NCBI GenBank assembly: GCA_907165135.1
Contig: OU015569.1
Location: 5,084,001 to 5,148,000 of the forward strand
DNA length: 64,000 nucleotides
Source: Oikopleura dioica
Lineage: Eukaryota > Chordata > Appendicularia > Copelata > Oikopleuridae
Direction of reading: 5' to 3'
The notes beneath the pieces are model-generated. The model did no database searches, was not told the origin of the DNA, and worked only from the letters and a program-made list of their open reading frames with translations. The number at the start of each line of letters is the position of its first letter. Positions within the stretch are counted from its first letter, which is position 1. The position numbers and the translations under genes were made by a program. Shown one piece after another: positions 11,434-23,748 of this stretch.

Positions 11434-14281
11434 TCATTCGTTGCCTCTCATTCGCAACATTGGAGCCTGCTCTCCGAGATCACAGTTTTGCTCCTCTTCT
11501 TCTGACTCCTCAACCTCGGACTCGGATGAACACGTTATTGGCGGATGTGAGGTCGGTCCTTCCGGCTAGATGCGATCTTTACCGGACAATACTTGAGCAG
11601 GGACTTACAATTGTTTCTTGGTCGATGGGAATGATGTTGACCCTGTAGGTAAACTCAGCGCGCGTATCGGCCGCGGTTTCTGTTTGCACGGCGATAACGG
11701 AAGGTCCCTCCAGGGGCTCCTCGATTTTTGAATAAGTGTCCTCGTCCTGCTCTTGCTCGCTTCGAATTCGCAAATAAATCGCTCCGATTGCTGCAAAATG
11801 ATTATGGACACGCGAAAATTCTCCTTACCAATAGAAATCAAAAGCAATACGATGATGATGATCCACAACCACCAGTATCCCTCCTGTTCTTTTACTCTGT
11901 AAAAACGGCACTGATTGAATTCGGAGTCCTGTGAGTTAAGGGTTCTGTGAACTTCTTCAGCTGCCGCCTCGAAAATTCGGAATGATCGATTCATGATTGT
12001 TTTATCCGCATCATGGAAGATATCGTAACATGCCTTAATTCTTGGTCTTGAAAATTGAATAAAATATAATTCATACGATGTATTCTCCACCAATCGGATC
12101 TTTGACAAACCGGGAAGCTAATGGAGGATCGACTCCAAGTCGGTTTACGCCGTTTCTGAAATTGTTAATATATTATGGAATTGAAAGAGTGTACTTACGT
12201 GAGCTTTTCTTCTGAAGAATCATCGAGTCGCGTGAATTTGTGAGCATTCTGGTGCCACTTGAAGAAGATTATTGAATTGGCGCCAACTCGATGACCAGAG
12301 AAGGGATTCTCCACTGCCAGCCACTTTCCACCAACTCCTTCTTTTCCGTCTTCAATCGTTGGTTTTCCTCCGGCTTTCTGGATCTCCAAAACGGGAACGA
12401 AGAACTCTGCCTTTTTGTAGCTCTCACCGGGAATAGAAACTACTGCAACGTATCGCTCGTTTGGGGATAAAAAGACTCTTCCAGAAGGTTCCGCATTGAT
12501 TTCACTTTTAGAGCGTTCGAGTTTCTTCACGAGGCTACCTCCACTAAGCTTTTCGTTTGGAGAGGCAGGATACCAGGTGACCTCGAGTTGATCATTTGAG
12601 TTCGCTTCTTTGGGCTTAGAACATAAATTGACTCTCTTGATATGTTTTTACATAAAAATATTGATTTTTACGTAACAAATACCAAGAATAATCCGACTTA
12701 TGTGAATTAATACAGAGATGGAATTATCGCGTTATTTTCCGGCGGCACCGGCAAGGTACGGCCAACCCGAATACACGTGCCGCGGTGCCGTGCCGTGCCG
12801 CTCATATTTCTATCCCTGATTATAGATTTTAAGCCCATTTCTGGAATACAGTCAACTTCGACTGGATGACTTATTCTCAAGAGATTATTAGGTTTGACCC
12901 GACATTCAAACTCTGGGAAACGGGTAAGAGCTAGTGGAAACTGCTGGATGACCTCCTCGTCATTAAGCGAGTTCTTTGCAGCGCAGGTGATGGTCATTCT
13001 GCAAACGCGCCTTTTGCTACTTGAGCATTTGATGATTTCCTTTTCCAACTCGGACAAGGATGGAATCATTGTCACATGTGACTCTTGGCCGGGGTCGTAT
13101 CCGTTTGCTTTGCAGGCAATGTTCTGGACATCAGAGCCACTGATATCAAGAACGTCGCCTAGTTCTTCGTCATCTTTGACGAGGTAGACAGAGGACACGG
13201 GGTGGATGACTTTTATCACGTCCCGTGGGGGGTAGTGACGTTCGTAGCTTTTTGTAACGACTTCATGATTATCCCCAGCGAGCTTTTTGTCATAGGTCAA
13301 AAGTAATCACATGTAATCTGTGTTTTTGAATGACTGATAATTTTGCTAAGATAACTGATAAATCTATAAAATAGAGTGTATCGTTTCAAGACTTCTACAG
13401 AGCTTGACCCTATGTGCCTGATAAGTAACAACGCATTTAAATTTATGAAGATGGAACTCAGAAGACAAGTGAATCTTGAGTGGAAGATCGACCTCTTTTG
13501 TACCATGCTTTCCAAGCTCATTATCGAAATCAACGAAGAAGTCTTCGAAATCGTCAGATCTGATCGTGTTGATGTCGATAGTTCTGATTCGGTTTCCGGC
13601 CTTGTCTTCAATCACCCAGCTGATTTCAGGCTCTGGTGAAGCGTATCCGCTACGACACATTGCGATTTCAGTAATCTGACTTGATAATTGATTCTCGTGG
13701 AAGGTAAACTCTTCGTTGTCCCGCTGGTCGGCAACTTTGAATACGTCGGGTCGTCGCTGTGACTCTGGTGGTGCTGAGAAAACTAGAAGTTTCGTGTCTT
13801 GGAAGTCTTCCCCTTGTTCGTGTGTAATTGCGCAGGAGAAGAATGCTGCATCGTCCATGGTTAGAGGAGCCCTGGTTACAAGAAGATCTCCTGTTGCCCT
13901 GTCGAAGTCGTAGCCAGCTTCTTTGATGTCGGTTTTTGGCTTATTCTCACTGTGGAAGTTCATTTATGAATTCAGCTATTTAGTTATCATATGAGTCTAA
14001 TTCGGAAGCTAATATAAGAGCCGTCATGAACGGGGCCTGAAAATCACGAGTCTCTCGGGAGAAGGTACTTGACCATTCAATGTGCGAACACTCCACTCAA
14101 TCTTTTGAAAGCCCTTGAATCGTTTGATGTTCTCCGCTGCAGTTGGTGTGCACGTGATTCTAGCGCTCGTCTCTCCGAGATTCGCTGCATATGTGACTCT
14201 TTCATAGACGGTGGCACTCGCCAATTGGGAAAGAAAAATCAACCGAAACGACAAACGAAATAACTCAACAAGCACATTCAT
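11434..14281 (-). CDS. Type I membrane protein with Ig-like ectodomain (copy 2 of tandem pair)
   Basis: Not recognised as a named protein. The ATG at 14279-14281 opens a signal peptide (FRLSFRLIFLSQLASATVYE). Ig-like segments follow with spaced Cys and Trp: ARITCTPTAAENIKRF... KIEWSVR, then MDDAAFFSCAITHEQ, then CRSGYASPEPEISWVIEDKA and FKCVVTYQAHR. A large exon around 12700-13300 has further Cys pairs (VQNIACKANGYD, VCRMTITCAAKNS). Near the end YWWLWIIIIVLLLISIG is the membrane span. The cytoplasmic tail is acidic (SEQEQDEDTYSKIEEPLEGP) and ends MLRMRGNE with TGA at 11434. A YSKI motif in the tail could be a phosphotyrosine or sorting site. The gene has at least eight exons. The neighbour at 15020-17733 has the same plan and strand, so tandem duplication is likely. 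The family fits cell-adhesion or receptor roles; the function is unknown. Confidence 0.75.
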
Positions 14282-15019
14282 GATTACGATCGTCTACCGT
14301 CTGAATAGAAGCGGCTTTATGTACTGGAATGTTTAAAAAAATCAAACTGTGCGCAAGTGTCTCTGCAAAACTTCTTCGTGCCGATCAATTTTCAAACAGC
14401 TGAGATGTTCTTCGTCTAATACTTAACCTGTCAATTTAAGATTTTACGATAAAGTAGCCTCTCCAATTTTCAACGATAATTAATAGGCGAAAACTGAGTG
14501 AGAAAATTTACGGAAAAACTCATTTTGCTTTCAGAAATTCTAATTATCGTCTGAATAAATAAATCATAACACCTTTCAGAACACCTTTTTCTAGTTCGAA
14601 CGTTTTCTTTTTCTGCAACAAACACCTGCTATCACAAGTTCTAAGTTCACCAAAGATAATGAGTCTTCTCATTATATTCTTTTTTTTTCACCAATCAAAT
14701 TAATAAAATCACCAAACAAACTGACAAACCGTAGCATCAGAGATGCGGTGCATATTGTACTATATTTTACATTGCAAGCACACGGATTCGATGATTTTTT
14801 GTTTCGTAGAAGTTGAATGTACATTTGAGCTTTTAGTCGACAATGTCGCTGTTTTTTTTTCTTTTTGAGCGATTGCCGGGATTCGTTGTTTGAGGAGTTG
14901 GAGGTGGAGGAGGACAATTTTAGGCGGTGCGGTCGGATCGGGTTAGAATGATACTGTAACTGTTCGGGTAAGGATCAATTATCTGCGTCTTTTCAAGTTT
15001 GGCAACAGAAAGAAGGTTC
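14282..15019. other. Spacer between the two Ig-like genes
   Basis: About 740 bp of A/T-rich sequence. It should contain the 3'UTR of the upstream Ig-like gene and the promoter of the downstream one. A T-run at 14683-14690 and short ORFs look incidental. Confidence 0.4.
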
Positions 15020-17733
15020 TTAGGCGCTCGCCTGCTGCACGAATGGCTAGAAAAATGTGTTAAATGATAGATCACCAATAAATGGGAATGACTAAAGCGC
15101 ATTTAATTGCTCTACGTATTTCCCGAAAAATATGTACCGTGGTTTCATCGGCAGTTGGAGACTCATCATTCGTAAAGTCGCATCTGGCATCAGAATTAAG
15201 TCGGTGAGAGTGGGTTCGTTCGACGGCTTGCACTTCGGGACCTTGCTCGGGACCGCCAGCAATTTCTTTAACATCTGGATCACATTTTTCGGTGTCGTCT
15301 TCTGCTAGGATTTATAAATAATCGCCAAAAAGATGACTTACCTTCTCCTTCATCTTTGGCGCAGCAATGTTTCCAGATGCAGTAAATGATCAGAGCGAGA
15401 AGCAGCAAAATGGGAATAAAGAGCAAGCCCATGAGGTTACCAGTGTCTAGGAATGAGTTTTCGTAGAAGCGGCAGAAGTCGGCGTGGTCTCGATGTAAAT
15501 CATTCTTTACATCTTCGAAAGTAGCTCCGGTGTACTTGTTTTCGTCAACACTGTTGGAGAAATCGTAGCAAAGCTTAAAAAAACAGTTCGACACTATAGT
15601 AAAATATGCAAAATATTTTTTGAATTTAATCTGTGATATACGTACAACATATTTTCCTCCGTCTTCTGGTTGAGGATCGACAATAACGTGGAATCGCTCG
15701 GTTTCCCTCTGATCAACCACTTCTCCATCAATTGGGATAAGCTTTTGTTGAGTCTCGTCATAGTAATATGCTTCAACTTGATCATCTGGCTCTCCGAATG
15801 GCCTTATGAAAAGATTATAAACTGAGCCGAAAAAAACAACAACTTACATGTTTTCGAACCAAGCTTCAATAGGGAACTCTTGATCTACTGGCACACTGCC
15901 GTCTCTTCCCGATGGGAGAGTCGCGTAATTGTATAGAGTTTCTGTGTTTCCTTCCGAATCAGTTACTTCCAAGGTAGACACAGCTACGGTGAATGGCTTT
16001 TCTAAATATCGATATTGGTTTCAATGCTTAGAAAATGGATTTCTTATCGCTTTGTCAGAGATGTCAATTAATACTTACGGTTATCTTCTGGATTGATGAC
16101 GTGGGTATTTGCATCTCCAGCTGGAGTCGCTTTGACACAGTTAGCTTCCAAGTACTCAAACATGTCTCTGTTTTCTTTAGTTCCCTTTGCCTGCTTCTTT
16201 GGCAGTTGATCGCATTTGTATACAGCCGAGCCTTTTTTCGCGTCTGCCGGCGAACTATCAGCAGTAACTTCAACCTTGAGACCGCCATGGCTTTGTGTAG
16301 CTGTTGGATCGCTTAGACCTTAAGATTGTCATGAAAAGCAAAGAGTGCAAAACTAAGCAAACTTACTGGCTTGAGTAAAGATAAATGATTTTTCCACCCA
16401 ATTGCCTTCGTTTTGACCGTTTCGAGCTTTGCAGCCAAATTCAATGTTGGCTCCAGCGTCGTTTCGGCTTGGAACAACCTCGTTATCGCTCTCATTGTCA
16501 TAACCATCAGAGGTGCAATCGAGCTCTGGCTCGCCATAGGTCGTATCGAGCACACCAGCTTGTACGGACGCACCATTTACGAGAATTTCAACATTCTTCA
16601 CGGGATCTGAGATTTGAATTGAGAAAGAGATTTTGACCATGGGAACTTACGCAGAACTCGAACGAGTTTATTGTCTGCTGGCCATCTTGTACTCTTGGGG
16701 AGTTCTTTGAGAATACCATTTCTTGCTTCTTTGTAGATTGCTACGCATTCAAAATGCGCCTTGTCGAAGTCAGAGTTGATTCCGCCAAAGCCATCTGCTG
16801 TAAAAGCTAATGGAAGAGTAGTAGTTTGCAAAGCTCGTTGATCTTTCTTGTCCATTACATAGTCTAAAATCAGGATATTCTCGACTCATAAAGACAGATG
16901 CTACCATTAGTTTTGCCACAGAAGTTGCTGTCATCGCCACCTTTGCAAGCGCTGAAGACGGATGAGTCACTGATTTCGGCGCCGCTTTCGTCAAGCGCGC
17001 GCCACCTCAGGATCGCCGCATCGGGACCGGCTTCGCGCGATTCACATTCGGCGATGTCGTAGTGGATTCCTTCTGGGTATTCCATGCCACCCTTTGGGCC
17101 GAATTTCTTGTCTAAATAATAATGTCAAGATCTTGAATTTTCATAAGAAACAAGAGAGACTTACGTCTGACAAATGGGGTCAAGTCGTTTTTGTCCAGCA
17201 AGTAGTTGACTTTAAATTTGTATGAGTAATCGACAGGGTCGGATCCTTTGTTAACGGAGCATCTGTAGAAACCAGCGTCTTCTGGCGTGAATTCGCTACC
17301 CTCAGCTTTTTGGATGGAAAGAGAGCCATCATCATTGATACTGAACCCATCGATCTTCGACTCTTTCCTATTGTCTCCATTCTCGCGGATAAGTTCTGCG
17401 ACTTCTTCTGTTCCGCCTATTTGGTTATCCGCAGTAATGGACGTCTTGAACCAGCTGATGTGGGTGACATCGTCCACCGAGTCGATTTGCCCGCATGGAA
17501 CTCGTGCCGATTCATCGTAGTTGTTAACCCAGTAGTCGTCCGCGGCAAATGCTAAACAAATTCATCAAAAAAACATCTTCAAAATGGAATTCTTCTTTTC
17601 AAGTACAGTTTTTCTTAGAAATCCTAGATTTAGATATCTTTTATAAAGGGATCTATAAACTGAACGTTCAAAAGAAATCAACATTTTTAGTTAACGACTT
17701 ACCAGAGACCGCTAAAGTTGGTAAAAGCTTCAT
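15020..17733 (-). CDS. Type I membrane protein with Ig-like ectodomain (copy 1 of tandem pair)
   Basis: Not recognised as a named protein. It starts at the ATG at 17731-17733 with signal peptide MKLLPTLAVSAFAADDYW. The first domain has the V-type Ig pattern: VPCGQID, then ISWFK, then GSLSIQKAEGSEFTPEDAGF followed by YRCSV (the D-x-G-x-Y-x-C signature). Later exons carry repeated Cys (HFECVAIYKEAR, ELDCTSDGYDNE, IEFGCKARNGQNEG). The membrane span is LMGLLFIPILLLLALIIYCI followed by WKHCCAKDEGEG, with possible palmitoylation cysteines. The tail continues through EKCDPDVKEIAGGP and DESPTADETT. A final intron then leads to a short last exon and TAA at 15020. At least nine small introns. Same domain plan and orientation as the gene downstream. 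Role: probably adhesion or receptor; inference only. Confidence 0.78.
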
Positions 17734-20700
17734 ATCTTTGCTATTTTCGTCTTTGTATGCCAGATAGTTTTTCCTCTCTCGATTTCTGTTTCAGTCTAAA
17801 ATTGTCGGATCTCTTGAATTGATGTTTTGTTAAAGAAAACAAAAATAATTGTTTCAGGCGGAGCTGTGGAATTTTACAACTTGCTCGAATAGTAAAATTC
17901 GCTGAACTTGGCTCGCGATTACACTTGCCGCGGCTAATTTTCTTTAATTGCGGGATTTGGATAATCCGAGCACACTTTTTCACGGTTGAACACTTAAGAT
18001 ACGAATTCTAGCTTTGCAGATTATCATAAGCGATCAGTTTAGAGTGGTCTTATTACAAGCAATAATAGTAGGAAGCTAAACTTTCTTGCTAATCTAAGAA
18101 ATCTTCCTTGTTTTCAAGAATCCGAATTCCAGAACTGAAATCAAAAATTCACATAAAAAGTGTGTATAGCTCTAAACTTGTCGAACAAGTAGCCCTTTGA
18201 TGGTGCGCGTAAAACGTTCAATTGGGGAAAACGCTGGAATCGCGCCAACCTTGAGAATTTTAGAATACACGGATTTTATCTCGCCTTTCAGAAATCCGAG
18301 CTGTGGATTATTCTCCTGAGCATTGTTCAGAACTTGTTCGATTCTTTAAATACAGATATCTCTTTTTACGATCCTATTTATTGAACAAGAATTAAAAAAA
18401 TAATAAAAAACGCTGATGACAAAGCACGATTTTGCTTCTCCATGCATGTTCTTCAAAACTCTAGTAATCTTCAGCAAAAAAAGTTACATCTCAATGGGGC
18501 TTTACGTTTCTAGGAGGCAAATTGATGAACCGAGGGAATCGTAAAAAAGTACCCAGCGCAGTCGAGCACGACAAAAAACGGCTTTACGAGGCAAACCCTC
18601 CCGAATATCTATTTTACAGCTCGCGCGGTATAAAAAAGTGACGAGTGTCTCCCAAAAAATGGGGTTCAACGAAGGTTCCGCTTCCGGAAGATTTCCAAAA
18701 ACGACGCTTCTTGAACGATTGCTTTTTCCAAAAGATCATTTTTCGGAAACACATTCGATCAAAATTGTCAATTTATTGAAGGGAAAAAGGACCACACGCA
18801 AATATTGGTGGTTTTATTAGAAGAAATATTTAATAAGAATTTTCATTCTGCAATTTGTGCAGATTAATGGTTTACCATCATAAATTACTAGTTTGATGTA
18901 TGGCTATTATTAAGCGTCCCGTTTTTATCATTTTAACGACTCGTGCGATAATTAGCCTGGGCAGATTCCTTTCGCTAATAATAATCAGACGACTTTGTTA
19001 TCCTTATCGCCTATTGTACCTAGAATGAGTCACTCTTGTGATTTTGGCGCAAGAATTTCGTTTATGGAGCGAGCTACTGGCGCGCAGACTCATGCCAAGT
19101 ATTCAAAAACTGCTACTAAAGCGATTCTAGTTATAGCCATTATGGACAACATCTGCTGTATCTGGACAGAATTCCGGACTCATAAAATCTTGACCTTCGC
19201 CGACCTTCGTTCGGGTCATTTTCTGATTTGAAGATGTTCAAAATAGAAACACTATTCTAGGTTTCCGGAAAATTTATATTGACAGCTATTTACAATCTTG
19301 GAAAAGCGATGGCAACTTTGGGGCAATTAAAGGGGCCAATTTCAGGCTTAGATGGATGCGCAGCCAAGAGGCCAATTAAAGTGACATCCTTAAATAGCTT
19401 AGTGTTTTCTAGCTGCTCAGAGTTCGGCATAGATTCAAGAAAACATCAGAATCATGATTCTAAGTAGATCATTTTGGTAATCTAAACTGTCTTCCTCCTC
19501 CCTTTCTGTTTCCTTTACTTTAGGTTAAATATGTAAACCACCTCTTCTAGGCTCAAGAAGAAAACTCTGTGTAATAAAATTTATCACTTGGATAAGCTCT
19601 TAATACGAAATCATCTGTACGATAAATCTCCTAAAATAGCTCTGGAACTTCTCTGGAATCCATGAAACAAAAAATAGATCTGTCGCCGACTGCTGATAAT
19701 GAAAATAAGGGGCTCTATTTTGTGTGGATTTACGAGGGTAAATGGCGGCACTGGAGCAGAAAATACTTTTACTCTCAGAATCATCTTTTTTATATAAACG
19801 TTCTTTTACGAGCGAACTTGTGAATTTTACATTACATTTCAACTAATCATTATTGAGTGTAGCCGCTACGCAAGAAGTTGTTTATATAAAAACATTCTTG
19901 AACTCTTTTGAATATAACGACTCCTCGAAATTCGCTAAAACACTAAAAGGAAAATTTTAAAATATTTAATTTAGAAAACGCTTCTTTGCTTAAAATAAAA
20001 GTCGAGACTGCAGCTCCATGCTCCTTGATTAGAGGAATTTCGAGAAACCTCGCCTAATGCTTCGTCCTTGTGGGTGTATTTTCAGAATGTCGTTCTTTTC
20101 TCTGAGTAGAGGTTGACTGATCATTCGACGATTTCTGAATTTTCATTTCGATTTCAAGAAAATGGAATTGACGTCGCCGTTGGGCGGAGCGCAACTCGGC
20201 GGAATGTCGCTCCCTTTTTTTAAACTCTGAAACTATTATTAACATGAGCGGCCCTAATTACTGTATTGTTTGTTGTCTGAGACAATTTAATAGAGCATTA
20301 GGTCAGAGGATAATGAAAAAAAATATCTGAGTCTTCTAAATCACAACTTTTTACCGTCAAAATTTTCAGAACAAGATTTGACAAGGAAGCAGGAATGATC
20401 GTTTGTTGAGATTTCTCTATCTTGCTCTTTGAATTCTTCCTAACCATTGACGATTCTAGTGTTGTGTAGTGGCAGAATTCCAGGGCGAATTAAGCGCCGC
20501 TTTTCTGAATTATTCAACGCCTGGCACAAGCTACAATAACGCCCCAAAGGATTACTTACAACAAAAGGCACAACTATTTTTGTATTTTTTTCTTAATTTT
20601 TTATAGCAGCATTTTTCATTAACCCAGCGCTGCATCTAATTCTACTGTTGAATTACTTTGAATTTCAAAAGAAGACAAAGATAACGTTATAGCTTCTAAA

Positions 20701-22989
20701 AAGTATTTATGTGCTGATGAATGTCGCTGAGTATCTGGGCATCACCATATTTTGGCGCTAGAGTTTTCAAGTCTTTGCAAACCAAAAAAAGACGCACGAT
20801 TTGACTATCGACGATAGACTATCGACTATACTATTTAAAAGTCGTGCTTTTCAGCGTTCATCAAATTCCTGTTTTTTTTTCTTTTTTTCTGGGTAAAAAA
20901 GTTCTCTTTTCCAAAAACTAAAAAAATGATTCCCATTTTGCCGGTTTTTCGATAATCCGTGGTGAAGAGGCTTCCGGAAGAATGTGACTGTTTTTTGTTT
21001 GAAAAGAGAGATTTTCAGAAAAAAATGAGTACTCTTGGGCAGAGCGAGCAGAGTCTCAATGGAGCGCGTCACGTGCTCTCCTTTGTTCGCCGTTTTTCAA
21101 AAAATCAAATTCCGGAACGCCGTTTTTATGGTGAACCGGAGCGCGCAAAGGACTTCAACGCCAGAAACTGGTGATAAATGAAGCTCAAAGAGGCTCATCC
21201 CTCTTTTTTTCCTAAGAAAACAGAAAACTCCCAAGGCGAGAAGATTCCTTTTTACGAGTGATGAGAGCGATCAATCTCAAATTGGGAGCTGTCCTTGTTG
21301 ATTTCATGTTTTCGAAAATTTCGAAAACTAAAAAAACAGGATTCTCTTTTTTCTCATCAAATTTGATTTTCCAGTCTCAAGGTGCTCTGGCTCAGTAATT
21401 TTGAATTAAAAAGGGCCAAGTTCAAGAAACACACGCCGAAAATCACATCCGTGAAGAACAAGACAAAACGCACAACTGAACAACTGAAACTTTCTCAAAA
21501 AGACTCGTTGGACTCAATGCATCACGATTTTCTCTCCTTTTTTTGTTCAGGCTCTTGCATCGTCAGAAGCCCAGAATTATGATATTAATATTTGAAAAGT
21601 TTCATCAGCGTAAATTTTACACTTTCTCGTTTCAAATCCTATTCTCAACATTTTAAAATGCTCAATTCTTTCAATTACATAAAGCATATTTTCCTCATCT
21701 TTCAATTCCTCGCAACTACCCATGTGCCCGACCCGTATCTCCCGCAAGAAGTGACATAGGCAGATAATCATTCTCAGGGCTCCCAAAACATTTATAATAA
21801 AGTTGGATTCTCTAAATATTTCGCTGCTGGACGTTTTTGATTACGTATTTTTTGGAAAGTTTAGTAGATAGATTCAACTTGCTGAATATTCAATTTGTAG
21901 TTTTTGTTCTGAGCAACTGACAGTAAACAGCATTCCGAGAAGTGTAAAAAGAGAGTTCGCGTCGTCCTTTTTCCGTGCAGTTCTATTTCTGACCATTCAA
22001 ATTTCAAGCATTTTAACCGTGAAGCAGCGCCTGTCCCATTCCATTCTGACCTTTCCTTTTCACCATTTTAGCTTCAATAACACTCCAAACTCATTAACAT
22101 ATTGCACCAAATAAACAGAAATCGAACAGTCTCGAAGTCTCGAAGAGTGACTCTTATCTGAAGGTGTGTCAAGTGGTGGAGCCTTAGGCAGTCACGCGAA
22201 CTACTCCATACATTCCTTGTTTACGAAGATGTATATAGCCGAAATCCCTCGGAAAATGTCGATTTCTCCTCGTCTTGCTATGAAGGACACAGTAAAAAGC
22301 CTTTGTTTATTGAATATGCCGCTGTAAGATATATTTATAACGCTTGAAAAGTAATATGTAAACACTTGCTCAGAGAGAAATATTTTCAAGACCTTCCATC
22401 GATAGAATAAAAATTAAGGCGGACGGGTGAAAGGGGTATTTTCGGGCAAACGCAGCTTATTAAAGAAAATATGCCTTGCTTTCATATAATGTACATATAT
22501 ATAATAAGACGAAGTATAAATATATAAATTATATAAAAGGAGATAGATTTTTAGCCCAGTTAGCAGAGTATTACTGTAAAACGGATACAGTCAGAATAAA
22601 CAGTTTTGTTGGACGAAAAATTATTAAGACGCCAGAAAGAATATGAATCTTTAAAAGCTCGCTTGTTTGAACATGTTAAACTCGCCATCTTTAAAGAATT
22701 TAAGGATGTGGTAGAAAGGAAGCTGTGAACTTTTAAACTCGCTTGAGGGTAGATCATTTTTTGATGTTTGAATGGTGGTGTTTGGAAGGAAGTAGATTTT
22801 TACAAAAGAAACTTGGCAACAATTTACACAACTAGCGATGCTTTTTTGAGAATAGCTTCGCGAATATTAGGGGAGTTTTTTATTCTTTTTCTGGGGCTGC
22901 AGCAAGAATTGACAAGTTGCAAATCATCTGGAATCGGCTTTGCTCATCTTAAATCACATTTTAAATTGGCTCTTTTAGTAGACATAGAA
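17734..22989. other. 5.2 kb gene-poor region
   Basis: The longest stretch without a supportable gene. All ORFs are short, A/T-rich and lack splice-consistent partners. Small features include an inverted repeat with GATA-like half sites near 20801-20829, T-rich runs at 20871-20890, and an AT microsatellite-like stretch near 22485-22540. In such a compact genome a gap this long suggests cis-regulatory DNA, an unseen non-coding RNA, or degraded transposon sequence; the bases alone do not say which. Confidence 0.5.
20801..20829. promoter_or_regulatory. Clustered CTATCG/CGATAG inverted and direct repeats
   Basis: CTATCG-A-CGATAG at 20805-20817 is a perfect inverted repeat with a single central base, and the unit GACTATCGA recurs immediately after it. 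Flanking copies of GCACGATTT and AAAGTCGTGC form an outer imperfect inverted repeat. This looks like a paired binding site for a GATA- or TATCGATA-type factor inside the gene desert; function is inferred. Confidence 0.35.
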
Positions 22990-23748
22990 CTAACCAAGAG
23001 TCGCCATTTCGTTCCAGTACTGATTGATCAGCTCGACCCATTTGTGCCACTTGGGGTCGTCGGTGTTTTTGATCGAGAGAGGGGCAAACTTAGAGCTCGA
23101 GTTCGGCGAAAGCGGAGTTGGACTCTTGACGAGGATCGGGGAGTTGTTGCTTGGTTGTTGAGCGCTGGGCTGGGTTAGGTACGGGGCTGGAACGGAATAG
23201 TTAAACATCACTTGGGGACCAGTCGAACTCATCGTGGTGGGCGACAAGACCGCCGGCTGCTGGCTTGTTTGGTAGACGAACTGCTGCTGAGGAGGATTCG
23301 GCGCTTGGGCGAGCTGCATGGCGAACTGGCTCGGGCTCATCACTTGTGGTGGACTTTGATTGGCACTAGGCGGGTACGCGGGCAACGGAGGCAAGCCCTG
23401 TCCGTGGTACCCTCCTTGGTAGCCTCCCGGATGATTGGTAGCATTGGTGACGGCTTGCGGATTAAGATTCGCAGATTGCAGATGCTGCTGTTGCGGAGTC
23501 GCATTTTGCTGCAGGCCTTGAGGTGATTGCAAATTCTGGAGGTGAGCAGGGTGAACGGGCTGACATTCGCCATTTCCAAGATTGAAACGCACCGAGTTCC
23601 GTCGATCGCGTCCATGATGCGAGCCACTGTAATCGTGCTCTAAGGACGCGCTCTGGCGCAGGACGGAGCGAACTGGCCCAGACATTTTCGGTCGAGTTTT
23701 TTGGATGGTGTTAGCTTTGCAATCGTAAAATCGAATTCGCCTTGGCAA
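22990..23748 (-). CDS. Q/P/N-rich low-complexity protein, single-exon ORF
   Basis: Unrecognised. An uninterrupted 252-codon frame ends in TAG at 22990. The first ATG is at 23748; a more likely start is the internal MSGPVRSVLRQSASLEHDY about 20 residues in, since the residues before it look like translated 5'UTR. The body is rich in Gln, Pro, Asn and Ser (e.g. NATPQQQHLQSAN, LPPLPAYPPSANQSPPQV), with a GGYQGGYHGQG stretch. Near the N-terminus RRNSVRFNLG contains a basophilic kinase site (RRNS). The only folded-looking part is the C-terminus, DPKWHKWVELINQYWNEM, an amphipathic aromatic helix that could bind a partner. Composition resembles transcription or RNA-granule factors. The region is GC-richer than its surroundings, supporting coding status. 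Confidence 0.6.
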   Translation of the reverse strand: MPRRIRFYDCKANTIQKTRPKMSGPVRSVLRQSASLEHDYSGSHHGRDRRNSVRFNLGNGECQPVHPAHLQNLQSPQGLQQNATPQQQHLQSANLNPQAVTNATNHPGGYQGGYHGQGLPPLPAYPPSANQSPPQVMSPSQFAMQLAQAPNPPQQQFVYQTSQQPAVLSPTTMSSTGPQVMFNYSVPAPYLTQPSAQQPSNNSPILVKSPTPLSPNSSSKFAPLSIKNTDDPKWHKWVELINQYWNEMATLG

